Source of the DNA: Siphonodentalium dalli | Lineage: Eukaryota; Mollusca; Scaphopoda; Gadilida; Siphonodentaliidae | Direction of reading: 5' to 3' | Assembly: GCA_032622095.1 (NCBI GenBank) | Contig: CP136061.1 | Coordinates: 256,503,582 to 256,567,581, forward strand | Length of the DNA stretch: 64,000 nt | Part shown: positions 22,946 through 34,084 of the stretch, one piece after another | Numbering within the stretch: the stretch's first letter is position 1 | How the letters are laid out: every line of letters begins with the position of its first letter | Made by a program: the position numbers and the translations under genes | The notes under the pieces: model-generated | The model's input: the letters and a program-made list of their open reading frames with translations, nothing else | Told to the model about the DNA's origin: nothing | Databases searched by the model: none

Positions 22946-24502
22946 TTTGTGTGTGTGTCAGATGTTTGACAAATCAGCAATTTTCGTTGAGCAAAAAGTT
23001 GATAACTTACAAGTTTTTGTCAATTTTATGCTATAATTGACTGTAGTTTTTTTTTTAGCAATTAATCGATTCTGTCAACTGAAGCGGCATTTCAAAAAAG
23101 TTTCTTGTTGTTGGAATCTGATGATATGGGGACTATTGATTCGGATTGAGGACCTTTAAGGGAAAAATATCTTTATTGGATAAATTTACATATAATACTG
23201 AATACATTTTTATGAAAACGGGTTACGTGGATGGGGCACAATGACTCAATGAAACATAATTTATGGCCTGTGGTAGGATCCAACTTCAGTAGATGATAGG
23301 CACTTCAAAAATGAATGAGATAATTTGCCAAATGACTATTGTTTTGGGGCTGGAGTGGATAAATATTTTAGATCAAACAAACTGATGTCATTGTGCAATA
23401 CTGATATGTTTGGTGCATTTCCTATATGGTTACTACTTAGGGGTGACCCCTTCTGTGAAGTAGATGATAAGAAACAAGTATTAAGGGTGGTCCCAGCTCG
23501 AGATTGCATGACTTTTGTGAGCTTTTATCGTATACTCTCAGATGTCTTATCATTGTGATGGTCAACAATAGTAATAGCGGAGACCTAGACTGAAATTAAC
23601 AATATTGATGGAAATTTAATTCTATTTAATTATATTTCAATTTAATTCTATATATGTCTCTTTGCCAAAAAACTTAATGATCGTTGAGAATTTTATCTAA
23701 AATTACTAATCATGCGACACATGCTGACACTATTGGTTAATAGGCATCTGATAGTATATGAACATTTTAATAATTGCCCGGGAGGAATGGCATTTAATTA
23801 TTCTTGACAGGCATAGATACATAGATGTTCATGGCATGGTCTGAGAAAATGCTACTAGATTAAACATTTATATGATTGCCTCATTACTACATTAGTCATG
23901 CACTAGTACATGTATAACTAGAAGGTCGTGTTAATTCAACTAAGTTGGCCTGGAATTATTATGTTTAGCATACATATTATTCCAATCCCAATGTGTCAAG
24001 TCGACAATAGCAAGTACGCAGGGCTATATTTAATAAATTTTCCACAAATAGCCACTAGTTAATATATATATGCTAGCCATGCTGATCAAGCTCCCGCTTT
24101 ATGCTTAAGGTTTAAATCGAGAACACAGTGTTAAAACCATGAATGATTTAATATGTGAGAATGCTAAAACTAATCACCGTGCAATATCATTATTAAATTT
24201 AACTTGATGTGTCCATCACAGGAAACAGAATTCATACACACAGATGGAAAGTTGGCCCGGAAGCATATCCTCTCACCAGTCACTGCATGAACTATGCAGT
24301 GTGCCGAGACCAAGTGGGATTGGGAGATGTTCTTCTTTTCCTTCACTCAACAAGAAGATACATGACTCACTTTGTTAGTCACCAATTCACTGGGCTTTAC
24401 ATGTTTGTTACATCTGTGTGTCGAGTCTGTCGACTGTAGATGGCTAGAATTGTATTTTGACCTGAGTCACATTCACAGTGAGTGGGTGAGGCTGAAGTCG
24501 TT

Positions 24503-24948
24503 CAGCCCTGGGAATTAAGGAAAATTTGCCTAGGCAATATTGTTGCCTAGGTGAAAGAAATCCGCCTAGGCAAAAACAGATTTTACCTAGGCAATTTTGC
24601 AACAATATTGCCATCTCAAATCAACATGATTCAATAATAACCTGAAATGCTTAGTTATTTTGGAGAACATTTCCAGGCCACTACTCATCATATATATACA
24701 TTCCACAAATCATCTCCAAAACTAGTGCCCTTATGGGTACCGGTAGCTAGTTAATGGCCATGGAAACAATTTTAGGACAATATATGTAAAGAGTGATTTA
24801 AGGAAGTCATTTTGGCTAAAGAGGTTCTATTTCTGATAGACACAAATCAATTTTAGTAACCCAATGAACTTGTTTTACCTAGGCAATATAATTTTGCCTC
24901 TGCTTTTACCTAGGCATTGCCTATTGCCTAGGCTAATTCCCAGGGCTG
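24503..24948. mobile_element. 446-bp inverted-repeat MITE with GCCTAGGC words
   Basis: Ends CAGCCCTGGGAATTA on both strands, perfect over 15 bp. Immediately flanked by GTCGTT on each side (24,497-24,502 and 24,949-24,954), a probable target duplication. At least six TGCCTAGGCAA-type palindromic words lie in the subterminal parts. CAG-type termini suggest the hAT superfamily. Confidence 0.8.
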
Positions 24949-26135
24949 GTCGTTGATAACTAAATTTAGTAATCTGTAATCACTAAATTGACTAATACAA
25001 TCCTAATATTATTAGATTAGTAAGCCACATGAACGCTTTCACCGATTACTGCGTCCACAAGTTCCAGCTACGCGCTACGTTCAACGGTTCATGACTGAAC
25101 TATACTGTGTTACAGTGTGTATAGTAAATCAGTCAGCTCTAAAATGTCCATTTTCTGATTTCCTTGACCCAAGTTGAGGTTTGACATGACAGTGTTAGAT
25201 ATTAACAATTAAATTTACTATTTAGAGAAGTAGTTAGTAGATTGAACGATTTGCCGCTTGCAGTTGAAACTCTAAGTCTAACCACTAAACCAGTCCAGGT
25301 GAAAACAGACTTAAAATTGAACAATAACAGAACAAGTCAAATCGCCGTGGTGAGCAGTCTGCACAGACCAGTCCACATTCCATTCCAGTGACCTTCATTT
25401 TCATATTTTTTTCAGTCACAGATTCGTCATTGAGTTTCTTTCCGACTGACTGATTTTCACTTTGAACACAGTTCACTTCAACTTCAAAACAACTTAACAA
25501 GTTGTTGTTGTTGACATGTTGTTGTTATTCTTCTTCTTCTTTTGACTGCTTTGAAAGTTTGACTCTAAAGTCATTCCAGTAATTGGCTCGTAGTGCTATC
25601 TTCGCTTGTGCTTTCTCGTTTGTTCTCAACGCTTACGTGCTGTGATACCGTTGTACATTTAAAATACGAGCGATAACAATAACAAGCAATTCCATCAGGT
25701 GATTCCATTTCAAATTTCGCAAACAAGAGTGCGCCACCATTTTGTAACGAAATTACGTCATCATTTCCAACGTTGCTATGGCCTGCCAGGGGACGTAATA
25801 TTCTAACTGTAACGGTACGGAATCTGGCGAGGTTTGCCGAATGCTATGCGCCCGCGTCAGCTAAATCCACATTAAGCATTTAATTTTGAATAAGGTTGAT
25901 TTTGTTTTTCAAATTTAATAGTGTTGCTATAGGGAGGCTGATCGAAGAAGAAAAATAAATTCGTTTTATTAATTTGACAATTCTATTCCAACATGGCGGC
26001 CACCATAGGGCCCCATAGGTCTGAATCGCCCGGATGTAAAAACAATTTTTTCATGTTGATAGGGTATATAAATTACTGACGTCACAACTATACTTGCGTC
26101 GCTTATGTTACTGTAAAACAACCCTTTGGGTTGTG

Positions 26136-27579
26136 ATTACATAACAAGCGTCTTATTAACGAAACTGCCAAAAAATGACAATTTTATAATTTTAGGGGGG
26201 AGGGTTATATATTTTTTCACAAAAATAGGGAAATTACAAGCTGTGAGCCATCAGTTTCAGAAATAAATTGAAACGAAAGCAAATATTTGCCCAAAAAACG
26301 CACTTAAATATTTTTTTTCTTTCGAAAATAGTATTTATTTTCCAAAATCATGTGTGGCGATGAGGAATAATATATCTATTACTAACATATTAAAGGAAAA
26401 TAATGCTAACATGACATAAACTGTCATCTTTAGTTTGATTTTTCAGTTTATGGTAATTTTAAGCTTTATTCAATTAAAAACCATGAATAAAAAAAATTTG
26501 CAACACTTTCAGAAACTACACCCACCCTTGCATGGACCGCAATGTAGTCCCCCACAACAGGCAACACGTGGAAATTTTCTTGGTGACCGGTTGAACTAAC
26601 TCCTAAAATAGAGCCCTTTTCAGACTTGGCGTCTGGACTGCACTGATATGGTCTATTCTCACATACTGGATTCTATGTGACTTTTTAGATTAAATACTTT
26701 CTTACATACACTATATCGCACTGATATGGACCATTCTCACATACTGGATTATATGTGACTTTTTAGATTACTTGATATAGATTAAATGCTTTATTACATA
26801 CAGTATATCGCATCGATATGGACTATTCCCACAGAGTGGATTCTTATGTGACTTTTTAGATTACTTGATATATGTTAAATGCTTTCTTACATACAGTATA
26901 TCGCATTGATAGGGGCTTTCTTGTGTTACTTTCTAACACATGTCACACTCATACAGTCGATCTCCGGGTTGATCCTGGTACGGTCTGTCTCCAGTGTTAT
27001 ACGGTCTACGCTATCTCATGTGTGAAATCTCTTGTATGTTGTCCAATGCGCTTATACGGTCTATCTCCAGTGTGAAATCTCTTGTATGATGTCCAATGCG
27101 CTTATGCGGTTAATCTGCAGTGTGAAATCTCTTGTGAGCAGTCAAACTTCCTGAAATGATTTCCCATGAATATCGCATGCACTGATACGGTCAGTTTCAT
27201 GCATGAAATATCTTGTGTGAAGTCAAATGCGCTGATAACATGAATGATTTTACACTTATATTGCACTTACATGTACATGTATACGGTCGATCCCCAGTGG
27301 GAAGCATCGTATGTTTCGCAATTGAGTGAATTATTTCTCGCATATATCGCACTGATACGGTCGATACGGCGGATTTGTTATGCGTCGTCAGGTCGCTTGA
27401 TTTAGTGAATGTTTTTGGTAATTTATCGCACTGATAAGGTCGGCCACCAGGGTGAATTATCTTATGCTCCTCCAGGTGGTTTGGTTATGTGAATGCTTTC
27501 TCGCATATATCGCACCGATAAGGTCGGCCACAAGTGTGAATTCGCTTATGCCTCGACAGGGCGCCCTCAATAGTCAATG
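26136..27579 (+). repeat. Segmental duplication, part 2 (pairs with 57,721-59,153)
   Basis: Matches 57,721-59,153 almost base for base apart from a 98-bp insertion in the other copy and a different number of decayed finger units. From about 26,640 on it is made of degraded minus-strand finger units (ATATCGCA-CTGATATGG and GTGTGAAATCTCTTGTATG words). Locus 1 has about four units at 26,640-26,910 where locus 2 has about two. Stops prevent any long frame. Confidence 0.85.
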
Positions 27580-28390
<811 letters not shown>

Positions 28391-28440
28391 ATTATCTTAC
28401 TTACAGCGTTAGACTTCGTTCAGTTAATGCGCTAATGTTC

Positions 28441-28552
28441 TGACGAGGCTTCACATGAAAGTATTTTAAAACAAAAGAAATATTAGGTCACAGATAAGTG
28501 GCAAAAACAATTATGGTCTGCCTGATACGGGAACATTATTGAACGTTTATAA
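28441..28552 (-). promoter_or_regulatory. Conserved ZNF upstream module (copy B), candidate 3' splice region
   Basis: On minus: GATACGG...AGACCATAA, GGCACTTATCTGTGACCTAAT, TTTTAAAATACTTTC-TGTGAAG. It is shared with 45,289-45,400 and 60,855-60,965, each directly upstream of an array. TGACCTAAT fits a branch point and the pyrimidine-rich run before GTGAAG fits an acceptor. The function is inferred from conservation only. Confidence 0.5.
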
Positions 28553-28556
28553 ATAT

Positions 28557-28918
28557 TGTAGTAAAGTTGGGAATGGGTTTTATCTACTACAATGAATATT
28601 ATGGAACAACATTATTACTCACATATATTTAATATCAGGAACATGTCAACATCATTTATAACGAATCATCATAAGTGTTTATAGATTTTCAGTTCAACTG
28701 TTCTTTGTCGTGGTTCGAGTGTTTCTGTCATCACCGTCGGGATTCTCCGTGATGTTCCCAGAATGGCCGAATCATACACGTTCCAGATGCGATGATTGGC
28801 TGTCCCACAGTTGTTTACTGGGGTCAAATGTGACGCACTTTGACCGCCTTCAGACCAGGTCAAACGGTGTTTATTTTATCGTCCAGGACGGAATATTACA
28901 ATACCGAAATTCACTACA
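28557..28918 (-). repeat. LTR (3' LTR of the minus-oriented element)
   Basis: TGTAGT...ACTACA termini; contains AATAAA on the minus strand (ATAAAATAAACACC), a possible polyadenylation signal. Short frames on both strands are identical in the two LTRs and are not genes. Confidence 0.9.
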
Positions 28919-29159
28919 CACCACCCAGTTTTATTTTGAAAAGAATGAAAACACCTTGTTTGCCAAAATAGGTGGAGTGTACTATGACTATGAGCCAAAA
29001 CCCCGACGTCGCAAAAATAGGGTTACCGGGTTTTCCGATCATAGTTTGAACCAGTGATTAGTTCTTCAGTACTATAACCAGGTTACCGCTCTCTGACTAT
29101 TGCTTTTTGAATTTATAATTTATTCAAGATTTAAGAGAGATACTGGCTTGGGTATTTCA

Positions 29160-29490
29160 AGCCTTCAATTTTATACAGTTTGGTTTGTTGTTTCAAACCT
29201 TATGACGCTGTATAAATTGGTTTGGTGTTTCAAACCTTTTGATACTCTATATAAATTGGTTTGGTGTTTCAAACCTTTTGAGTCTTAATACTTTATGTAG
29301 CTTGAATTGGTTTGGTGTTTCAAACCTTTTAACGCAGTATCAATTGATTTGGTGTTTCAAACCTTAAATATACTGGATCTTGGATAAACTACCGGCATGT
29401 ATTCAACTGGCACCTGGTTTGGAATTATCAAAACTTTCGAGATCATGCACAATCTGGTTTGGTATTTCAAACCTTAAATGTACCGGTATA
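29160..29490. repeat. Array of GGTTTG-N6-CAAACC hairpins
   Basis: At least six near-identical hairpins of the type TTGGTTTGGTGTTTCAAACC, spaced about 40-60 bp, inside the noncoding 3' part of the LTR element (29,160-29,370, again near 29,456). Some spacers share TATAAATTGG and CTTTTGA. Arms are six bases, loops six bases. Confidence 0.8.
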
Positions 29491-30268
29491 CAACTGGCAA
29501 AGTTGACTTGGTTTTTCAAGTCATATATGGAAATAGTTTATATGGGCTTATACCGCTCTCTCGGGTTAAATTTACATATCCAGGTACAAAATACATGTTC
29601 ATGTGTTTGGATTACCCCTACAAATTGGCACTATGTATATTCCTCACATATTTTGAAAGTGTCGTCTCGACAGACATTTACTTTCATTTTAATCGTCCCC
29701 ATATGTGAGTATGTTGGAATAATATAGATCTAATAATAGAATTCACAATTTTTTATTGGCGATTTAGTGATTGAACTTTTTGTACATGCACCCTTTAATG
29801 CTGGTTCAGTTGTCTGAACCTATTTCATCATTTAGAAGCATCATTGTGCAAATTATTGTGCAATCACCATGATTTTGTTGATCCAGACTTGGTGATTCAA
29901 GTCTTTCAAATCAACTAATGTACCACTGCTGGATTGGTGACCAAGCCTTCTACGTCAGTGGCAATTGAGACATTCTTTAATAGACTCATTTAATTGTTTT
30001 TCTTCTATTAGGGAACATCCATTCATACTGAAATAGATAACACATATATCTGTTATCACTGTTAGGGTGAGATGAGTTAACTTGAATATGGTAAATTGGT
30101 AGCCATACTAAATTATTTCATCGCTTTGGTTTTAATATAACATGGGACACAATGACATGGGCTTCATCACTTGTTTAATGTGAATGGATCTGAATTTTAT
30201 TCACTTTTGGTTTAATCTGAAATGAGGATTCCAGTCATTGTCGACTGACTTGGTCAGTCTTTAATTGA

Positions 30269-30946
30269 CTATTTTTTCCTCCAATTTAAAGCGAACATCC
30301 ATTCATCACATTTGGATGTATCATCATGCTGATCAGCAAATTGACTGATCTTTTTATTTGAACTGTCATACAATGGCAATTTGTCAGATCTCTTGTTTGT
30401 GAAACTATTAACAAAACTTTGAGCTTCTGATTTATACATTGGTAGATATTTGTCAATTTGGGGGACGTTACTGGTACCGGTACCATGACCGAATGTTTCA
30501 GTAAAGTTTGGGATTTCCAATGACAGGCATCTACCTTCTGAATTTATAGTTTCAACATCTGACAGGTAGCCATGACTCATTTCATTTGTGTGGGCTTTAT
30601 TTTGGATCATTCCACTTATTGTATTATTGTGGAATATTTCACATATTTGCTCCCGATCATTTCTGTTATTGTCTGGTTTGGTTATGTCTGGTTCTTTCAG
30701 ACTTATTTTATCACATGTCATTGCGGTAATGCTGGTTGCTTCATTTTCATGAACACCATTTTTACCACTTTTAGTTGGATATATGATTTCGATTTCCTCA
30801 ATATCTTCATTGAGGATTGTTTCTGACACATCAGTTAAAATATCAAAAGATTCCCATATTTCTGAACATTCTGAATATGAACAGAGTTTGTCAGATATTG
30901 CATTATCACTGTTATCTGACTTTTGATGGGAACACACATGACTCAT
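30269..30946 (-). CDS. Second reading frame of the LTR element (unknown)
   Basis: A 225-codon frame starting with ATG that overlaps the end of the gag-like frame by 35 bases in a different register, so it could be translated by frameshifting or from its own start. It is acidic and Ser/Asn-rich, with no zinc knuckle, protease (DTG/DSG) or RT motif visible. It ends DEWMFALNWRKK. It may be a C-terminal gag extension separated by a mutation, or an accessory frame. Not recognised. Confidence 0.5.
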   Translation of the reverse strand: MSHVCSHQKSDNSDNAISDKLCSYSECSEIWESFDILTDVSETILNEDIEEIEIIYPTKSGKNGVHENEATSITAMTCDKISLKEPDITKPDNNRNDREQICEIFHNNTISGMIQNKAHTNEMSHGYLSDVETINSEGRCLSLEIPNFTETFGHGTGTSNVPQIDKYLPMYKSEAQSFVNSFTNKRSDKLPLYDSSNKKISQFADQHDDTSKCDEWMFALNWRKK

Positions 30947-32375
30947 TGAAGCTTTCTGAATTTACATGCTGTGGAGAATTTCTGGTTGGATTCTCTCCGC
31001 TTATTGAGTATAAATCAGTTAAGCTACCTTTATGTGTATGTTGTGGAGAATACTTGATCAGTGGCTCTCCGGTTTTTGTGTCAATAATTGGGATTTCACC
31101 AAGGGTACCTTTAGAGTTATTATTTACTACCCAATCAATTGGAAATTGTCGGGGTTTATTTCCCAGAATTTTGGGTTTTGTTTCATCATCCAATTCTGTC
31201 CGAGTATTTTCAGACTTTTGCATCATGTGTTCCATTTCATACATAATAGCTGTTGATGTCATGATTGGATTTTTCATGGAACATGTCTTAAATATTTTGA
31301 GAGCATATTCAGACAAACATTGTTGAAGAGTGGCAATTCTTTCAATTTCACTTAGGTTTTCCTGATTGGCAAACTGACCGAATCTTATTTGATATGTTAG
31401 CCAATCTTCTTTGTCATTATAATATAATGTTTGTGGTATAGGATCACATGGTTGTTTACATTTTATACTGCTTGATTTGTAAACATATGGATTACCTACA
31501 TGGATCACAGTTTTCTGTGATTTTGGGATTTTGAAGTCAATAGGTGCTTTTTGAATGGAATGATGGTTAGCACTATATGTCATAGATATGTCATGCACCT
31601 TCATTTCAGATGATGTCTGCTGATTTGGAATAAATTGTTGATAATTATTTATGTTTTCAGCAGGTGTATCTGATGGAGATGAGGTTTGTATAACTGATAC
31701 AGGCTGGATGATATTTTGAACTTTATTATCCAAAGTTTCATACACAGCTGAATAATTAGGTTGAGACCAGGTAGGCGAAATCACCATTTGTGGCTCTTTT
31801 GGTAAAGCATTTGTTTGTGGGATGTTATTTTCAGTGTTAAGTTCCTGGTGACTGCTCTGAAGAACAGAAGTGTCACAGAATGCTAACACATTTTGATTAT
31901 GAATTTCAGTAGATAACTTTGGCATCAACGAATTGTAATATGTGACATTAAGAATCTTATTACTTGACGCACTACATTGTGAGTATGTTTGTAATTTTGA
32001 TTCCAATTGCTGAGTATAGAGATGTTTATATATAGTTTGGTTGTTCAAACTTTTTGATTCCAATTGTTGAGCATAGAGATGTTTATATATACATGTACAT
32101 GTAGTTTGGTTGTTCAAACTTTTTGATTCCAATTGCTGAGCATAGAGATTAGTTTGGTTATTCAAACTTTTTGATTCCAATTGCTGAGCATAGGGATGTT
32201 TAGTTTGGTTATTCAAACTCTTTGATTCCAATTGCTGAGCATAGAGATTAGTTTGGTTATTCAAACTTTTTGATTCCAAATACTGATGTATTGGGTACTG
32301 TTTGGGTAAATTAATATTTGATAGACCATAAATAACATAACAGTTGCTGTTGCAACTCACTGGTAATATGGACAT
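30912..32375 (-). CDS. Gag-like protein of the LTR element (487 aa)
   Basis: Starts with ATG at 32,375. Residues about 33-129 hold six tandem copies of a Gln/Asn/Ser-rich peptide (LESKSLNNQT-nLYAQQ), 16-23 residues each. A low-complexity Pro/Ser/Gln middle follows. Residues about 317-375 (YYNDKEDWLTYQIRFGQF ... LQQCLSEYALKIF) have the W-x6-F plus L-x-x-C-L-x-x-x-A-L pattern of retrotransposon gag capsid domains, which package element RNA in cytoplasmic particles. No CCHC knuckle was found. The element has no pol, so this gag would act with a partner's enzymes. The gag assignment rests on pattern and position between LTRs, not on a search. Confidence 0.6.
   Translation of the reverse strand: MSILPVSCNSNCYVIYGLSNINLPKQYPIHQYLESKSLNNQTNLYAQQLESKSLNNQTKHPYAQQLESKSLNNQTNLYAQQLESKSLNNQTTCTCIYKHLYAQQLESKSLNNQTIYKHLYTQQLESKLQTYSQCSASSNKILNVTYYNSLMPKLSTEIHNQNVLAFCDTSVLQSSHQELNTENNIPQTNALPKEPQMVISPTWSQPNYSAVYETLDNKVQNIIQPVSVIQTSSPSDTPAENINNYQQFIPNQQTSSEMKVHDISMTYSANHHSIQKAPIDFKIPKSQKTVIHVGNPYVYKSSSIKCKQPCDPIPQTLYYNDKEDWLTYQIRFGQFANQENLSEIERIATLQQCLSEYALKIFKTCSMKNPIMTSTAIMYEMEHMMQKSENTRTELDDETKPKILGNKPRQFPIDWVVNNNSKGTLGEIPIIDTKTGEPLIKYSPQHTHKGSLTDLYSISGENPTRNSPQHVNSESFNESCVFPSKVR
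32000..32290 (-). repeat. In-frame tandem repeat in the gag-like gene
   Basis: Units of 48-69 bp, each with a hairpin GTTTG-GTTATT-CAAAC, then TTTTTGATTCCAATTG and TGAGCATAGAGAT (plus-strand reading). Length differences are multiples of three, so the frame is kept. The hairpin resembles the GGTTTG/CAAACC hairpins at 29,160-29,490 of the same element. Confidence 0.85.
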
Positions 32376-32399
32376 TATAGACTATGTATTGTTTGCATG

Positions 32400-33340
32400 T
32401 GTTTGGACATGTGGTAAGGTGAATCTGCATTCACATTTTATTTACAGTCCTTATAGTTCATGCAGAACATTAGTCTATTTTAAATTTGTCTTTTAATATG
32501 TTCCACACCTACTCCCTCTTTAATATGGCAAACATTGTGGAATAGCTGTACTCAAAAATGTTACAGAACATAGGAAAATGTTAATATTGGCATATAAATA
32601 CATGTAACAAATGCCATGAAGTAGTATATTACTTCTCATGAGCTTGATGTTACTTTTAAATGGGTGTTGTTGACATTTATTAGAACATTAACATAAATGC
32701 AAAATTTAAATTAAAATGGTGGTATGCAATAAGGACAAACATGGCAAAATTGGATGTCAAAATCTGGATTGGCATACAAAAAATGGATAATATGCATTGT
32801 CTATGAAAAATATATGGCAAAAATGGCAATATCAGAGCAAAAATTATCAATAATTTCAATTATCTAATAAATAGCAAAAATGGACATTTAATCAGGCAAA
32901 AATAATTTATGCAAGGTAAACAGAATCAATTACATCAAAATTGGACAAAATATAGGATAATTAAACAATTGACAGCAAAATAGGACAGAATATATCAAAA
33001 TTTTGGCAAAAATTGACAAAAATGCAAAAAATTATCAAAAATGGACAATAATCTCAAAAAATTGGCAATTAATTATATAGCAAGTTATTCAGGTGAATCA
33101 ATAAAAGCAAAATAATTATAATGGGCAATATCAATGCAAAATTGGACAAAAATATGGATATTATCAAAAATATGCAAATAATCTATCAAAAATGGAATTT
33201 AATGCAAAATATGGCAATAATTTGACATGGAATATAAATTAATTGGCAATATCAAGAATCAATACAGTTGATAGCAAAAATTGGACAAAAATTTATTTTG
33301 GACAAAAATGGCAAACAAAAATTATCACAAAAATTACATT
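32400..33340. other. Low-complexity A-rich leader of the LTR element
   Basis: Lies between the 5' LTR and the gag-like start. It is dominated by imperfect repeats of GCAAAAATTGGACAAAAAT on plus (T-rich on minus). No coding; it may be the untranslated leader. Confidence 0.6.
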
Positions 33341-33486
33341 TATATGGTTGTCACTACTTTTAATCAACACCGCAGCCAACAATTCCGCTTGACGCTGTTT
33401 TTAGCGTCTTACGAAGTTGAATCGCGCGCCACGTGAGTTGACCAAAATGGCTACCCCGCCGTCCGTTTTTAAGCGAATACGCCATT

Positions 33487-33849
33487 TGTAGTAAAGTTGT
33501 GAATGGTATTTTATCTCCTACAATGAATATTATGGAACAACATTATTACTCACATATATTTAATATCAGGAACATGTCAACATCATTTATAACGAATCAT
33601 CATAAGTGTTTATAGATTTTCAGTTCAACTGTTCTTTGTCGTGGTTCGAGTGTTTCTGTCATCACCGTCGGGATTCTCCGTGATGTTCCCAGAATGGCCG
33701 AATCATACACGTTCCAGATGCGATGATTGGCTGTCCCACAGTTGTTTACTGGGGTCAAATGTGACGCACTTTGACCGCCTTCAGACCAGGTCAAACGGTG
33801 TTTATTTTATCGTCCAGGACGGAATATTACAATACCGAAATTCACTACA
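33487..33849 (-). repeat. LTR (5' LTR of the minus-oriented element)
   Basis: Same as 28,557-28,918 with a handful of differences confined to the first 35 bp (for example GTTGTGAATGGTATTTTATC against GTTGGGAATGGGTTTTATC). Confidence 0.9.
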
Positions 33850-34020
33850 ATATCACACATTCTCTGTGTGGGTTACAATGGTGTACATGGATACTTTCTA
33901 TAATTATACTTCATTGCTACGATTGTTGATGTGCGTCTAAAGGCCAAATAAAAAATGTTCAAACTGCTTTCAGAACATGTGAGCTTTTACTAACAATTGT
34001 CTTTGTTGGGACGGTTATAT
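33850..34020 (-). repeat. Displaced 5' flank of ZNF-B (pairs with 45,400-45,560)
   Basis: TCACACATTCT-TGT-TGGGTTACA, CAAACTGCTTTCAGA and TGAGCTTT match the sequence upstream of ZNF-C in order. It is separated from ZNF-B only by the LTR element. It may include promoter or intron sequence of these genes. Confidence 0.75.
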
Positions 34021-34084
34021 TCGTTAACACCCCTTACTGGTTGCTGATAACACGAACCATCTCATATATATTTTTGGGACTTCT

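Larger units (their letters stand above)
21576..26135. other. 4.56-kb stretch absent from the second copy of the duplication
   Basis: Both edges carry ATTAC (21,576-21,580 and 26,136-26,140); the other copy has a single ATTAC at 57,721. The stretch contains a diverged direct repeat pair, an inverted-repeat element at 24,503-24,948 and otherwise no gene I recognise. Small open frames (23,325-23,558; 24,209-24,439; 25,285-25,500) show no domain. Confidence 0.6.
28557..33849 (-). mobile_element. Gag-only LTR retrotransposon inserted in the ZNF-B 5' flank
   Basis: Two direct repeats of 362 and 363 bp (28,557-28,918; 33,487-33,849) both start TGTAGT and end ACTACA. The element is flanked by ATAT (28,553-28,556; 33,850-33,853), a 4-bp target duplication. 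The LTRs differ at only a few positions, all in the first 35 bp, so insertion is recent. The internal 4.57 kb is oriented on minus: a gag-like gene, an overlapping second frame, then a hairpin-rich noncoding stretch of about 1.3 kb. No protease, RT, RNase H or integrase motif was seen, so it must depend on another element. A possible primer-binding site, TGGCGTATTCGCTTAAAA, starts two bases inside the 5' LTR (minus strand). Confidence 0.85.

Noticed and set aside
28669-29057. Identical open frames at 28.7 and 33.6 kb on both strands
   Set aside because: They lie in the two LTRs; identity reflects LTR homology and the plus frame reads off the LTR into unrelated internal sequence.
30572-31326. 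Plus-strand frames of 84 and 169 codons
   Set aside because: Antisense shadows of the gag-like and second frames of the minus-oriented LTR element.
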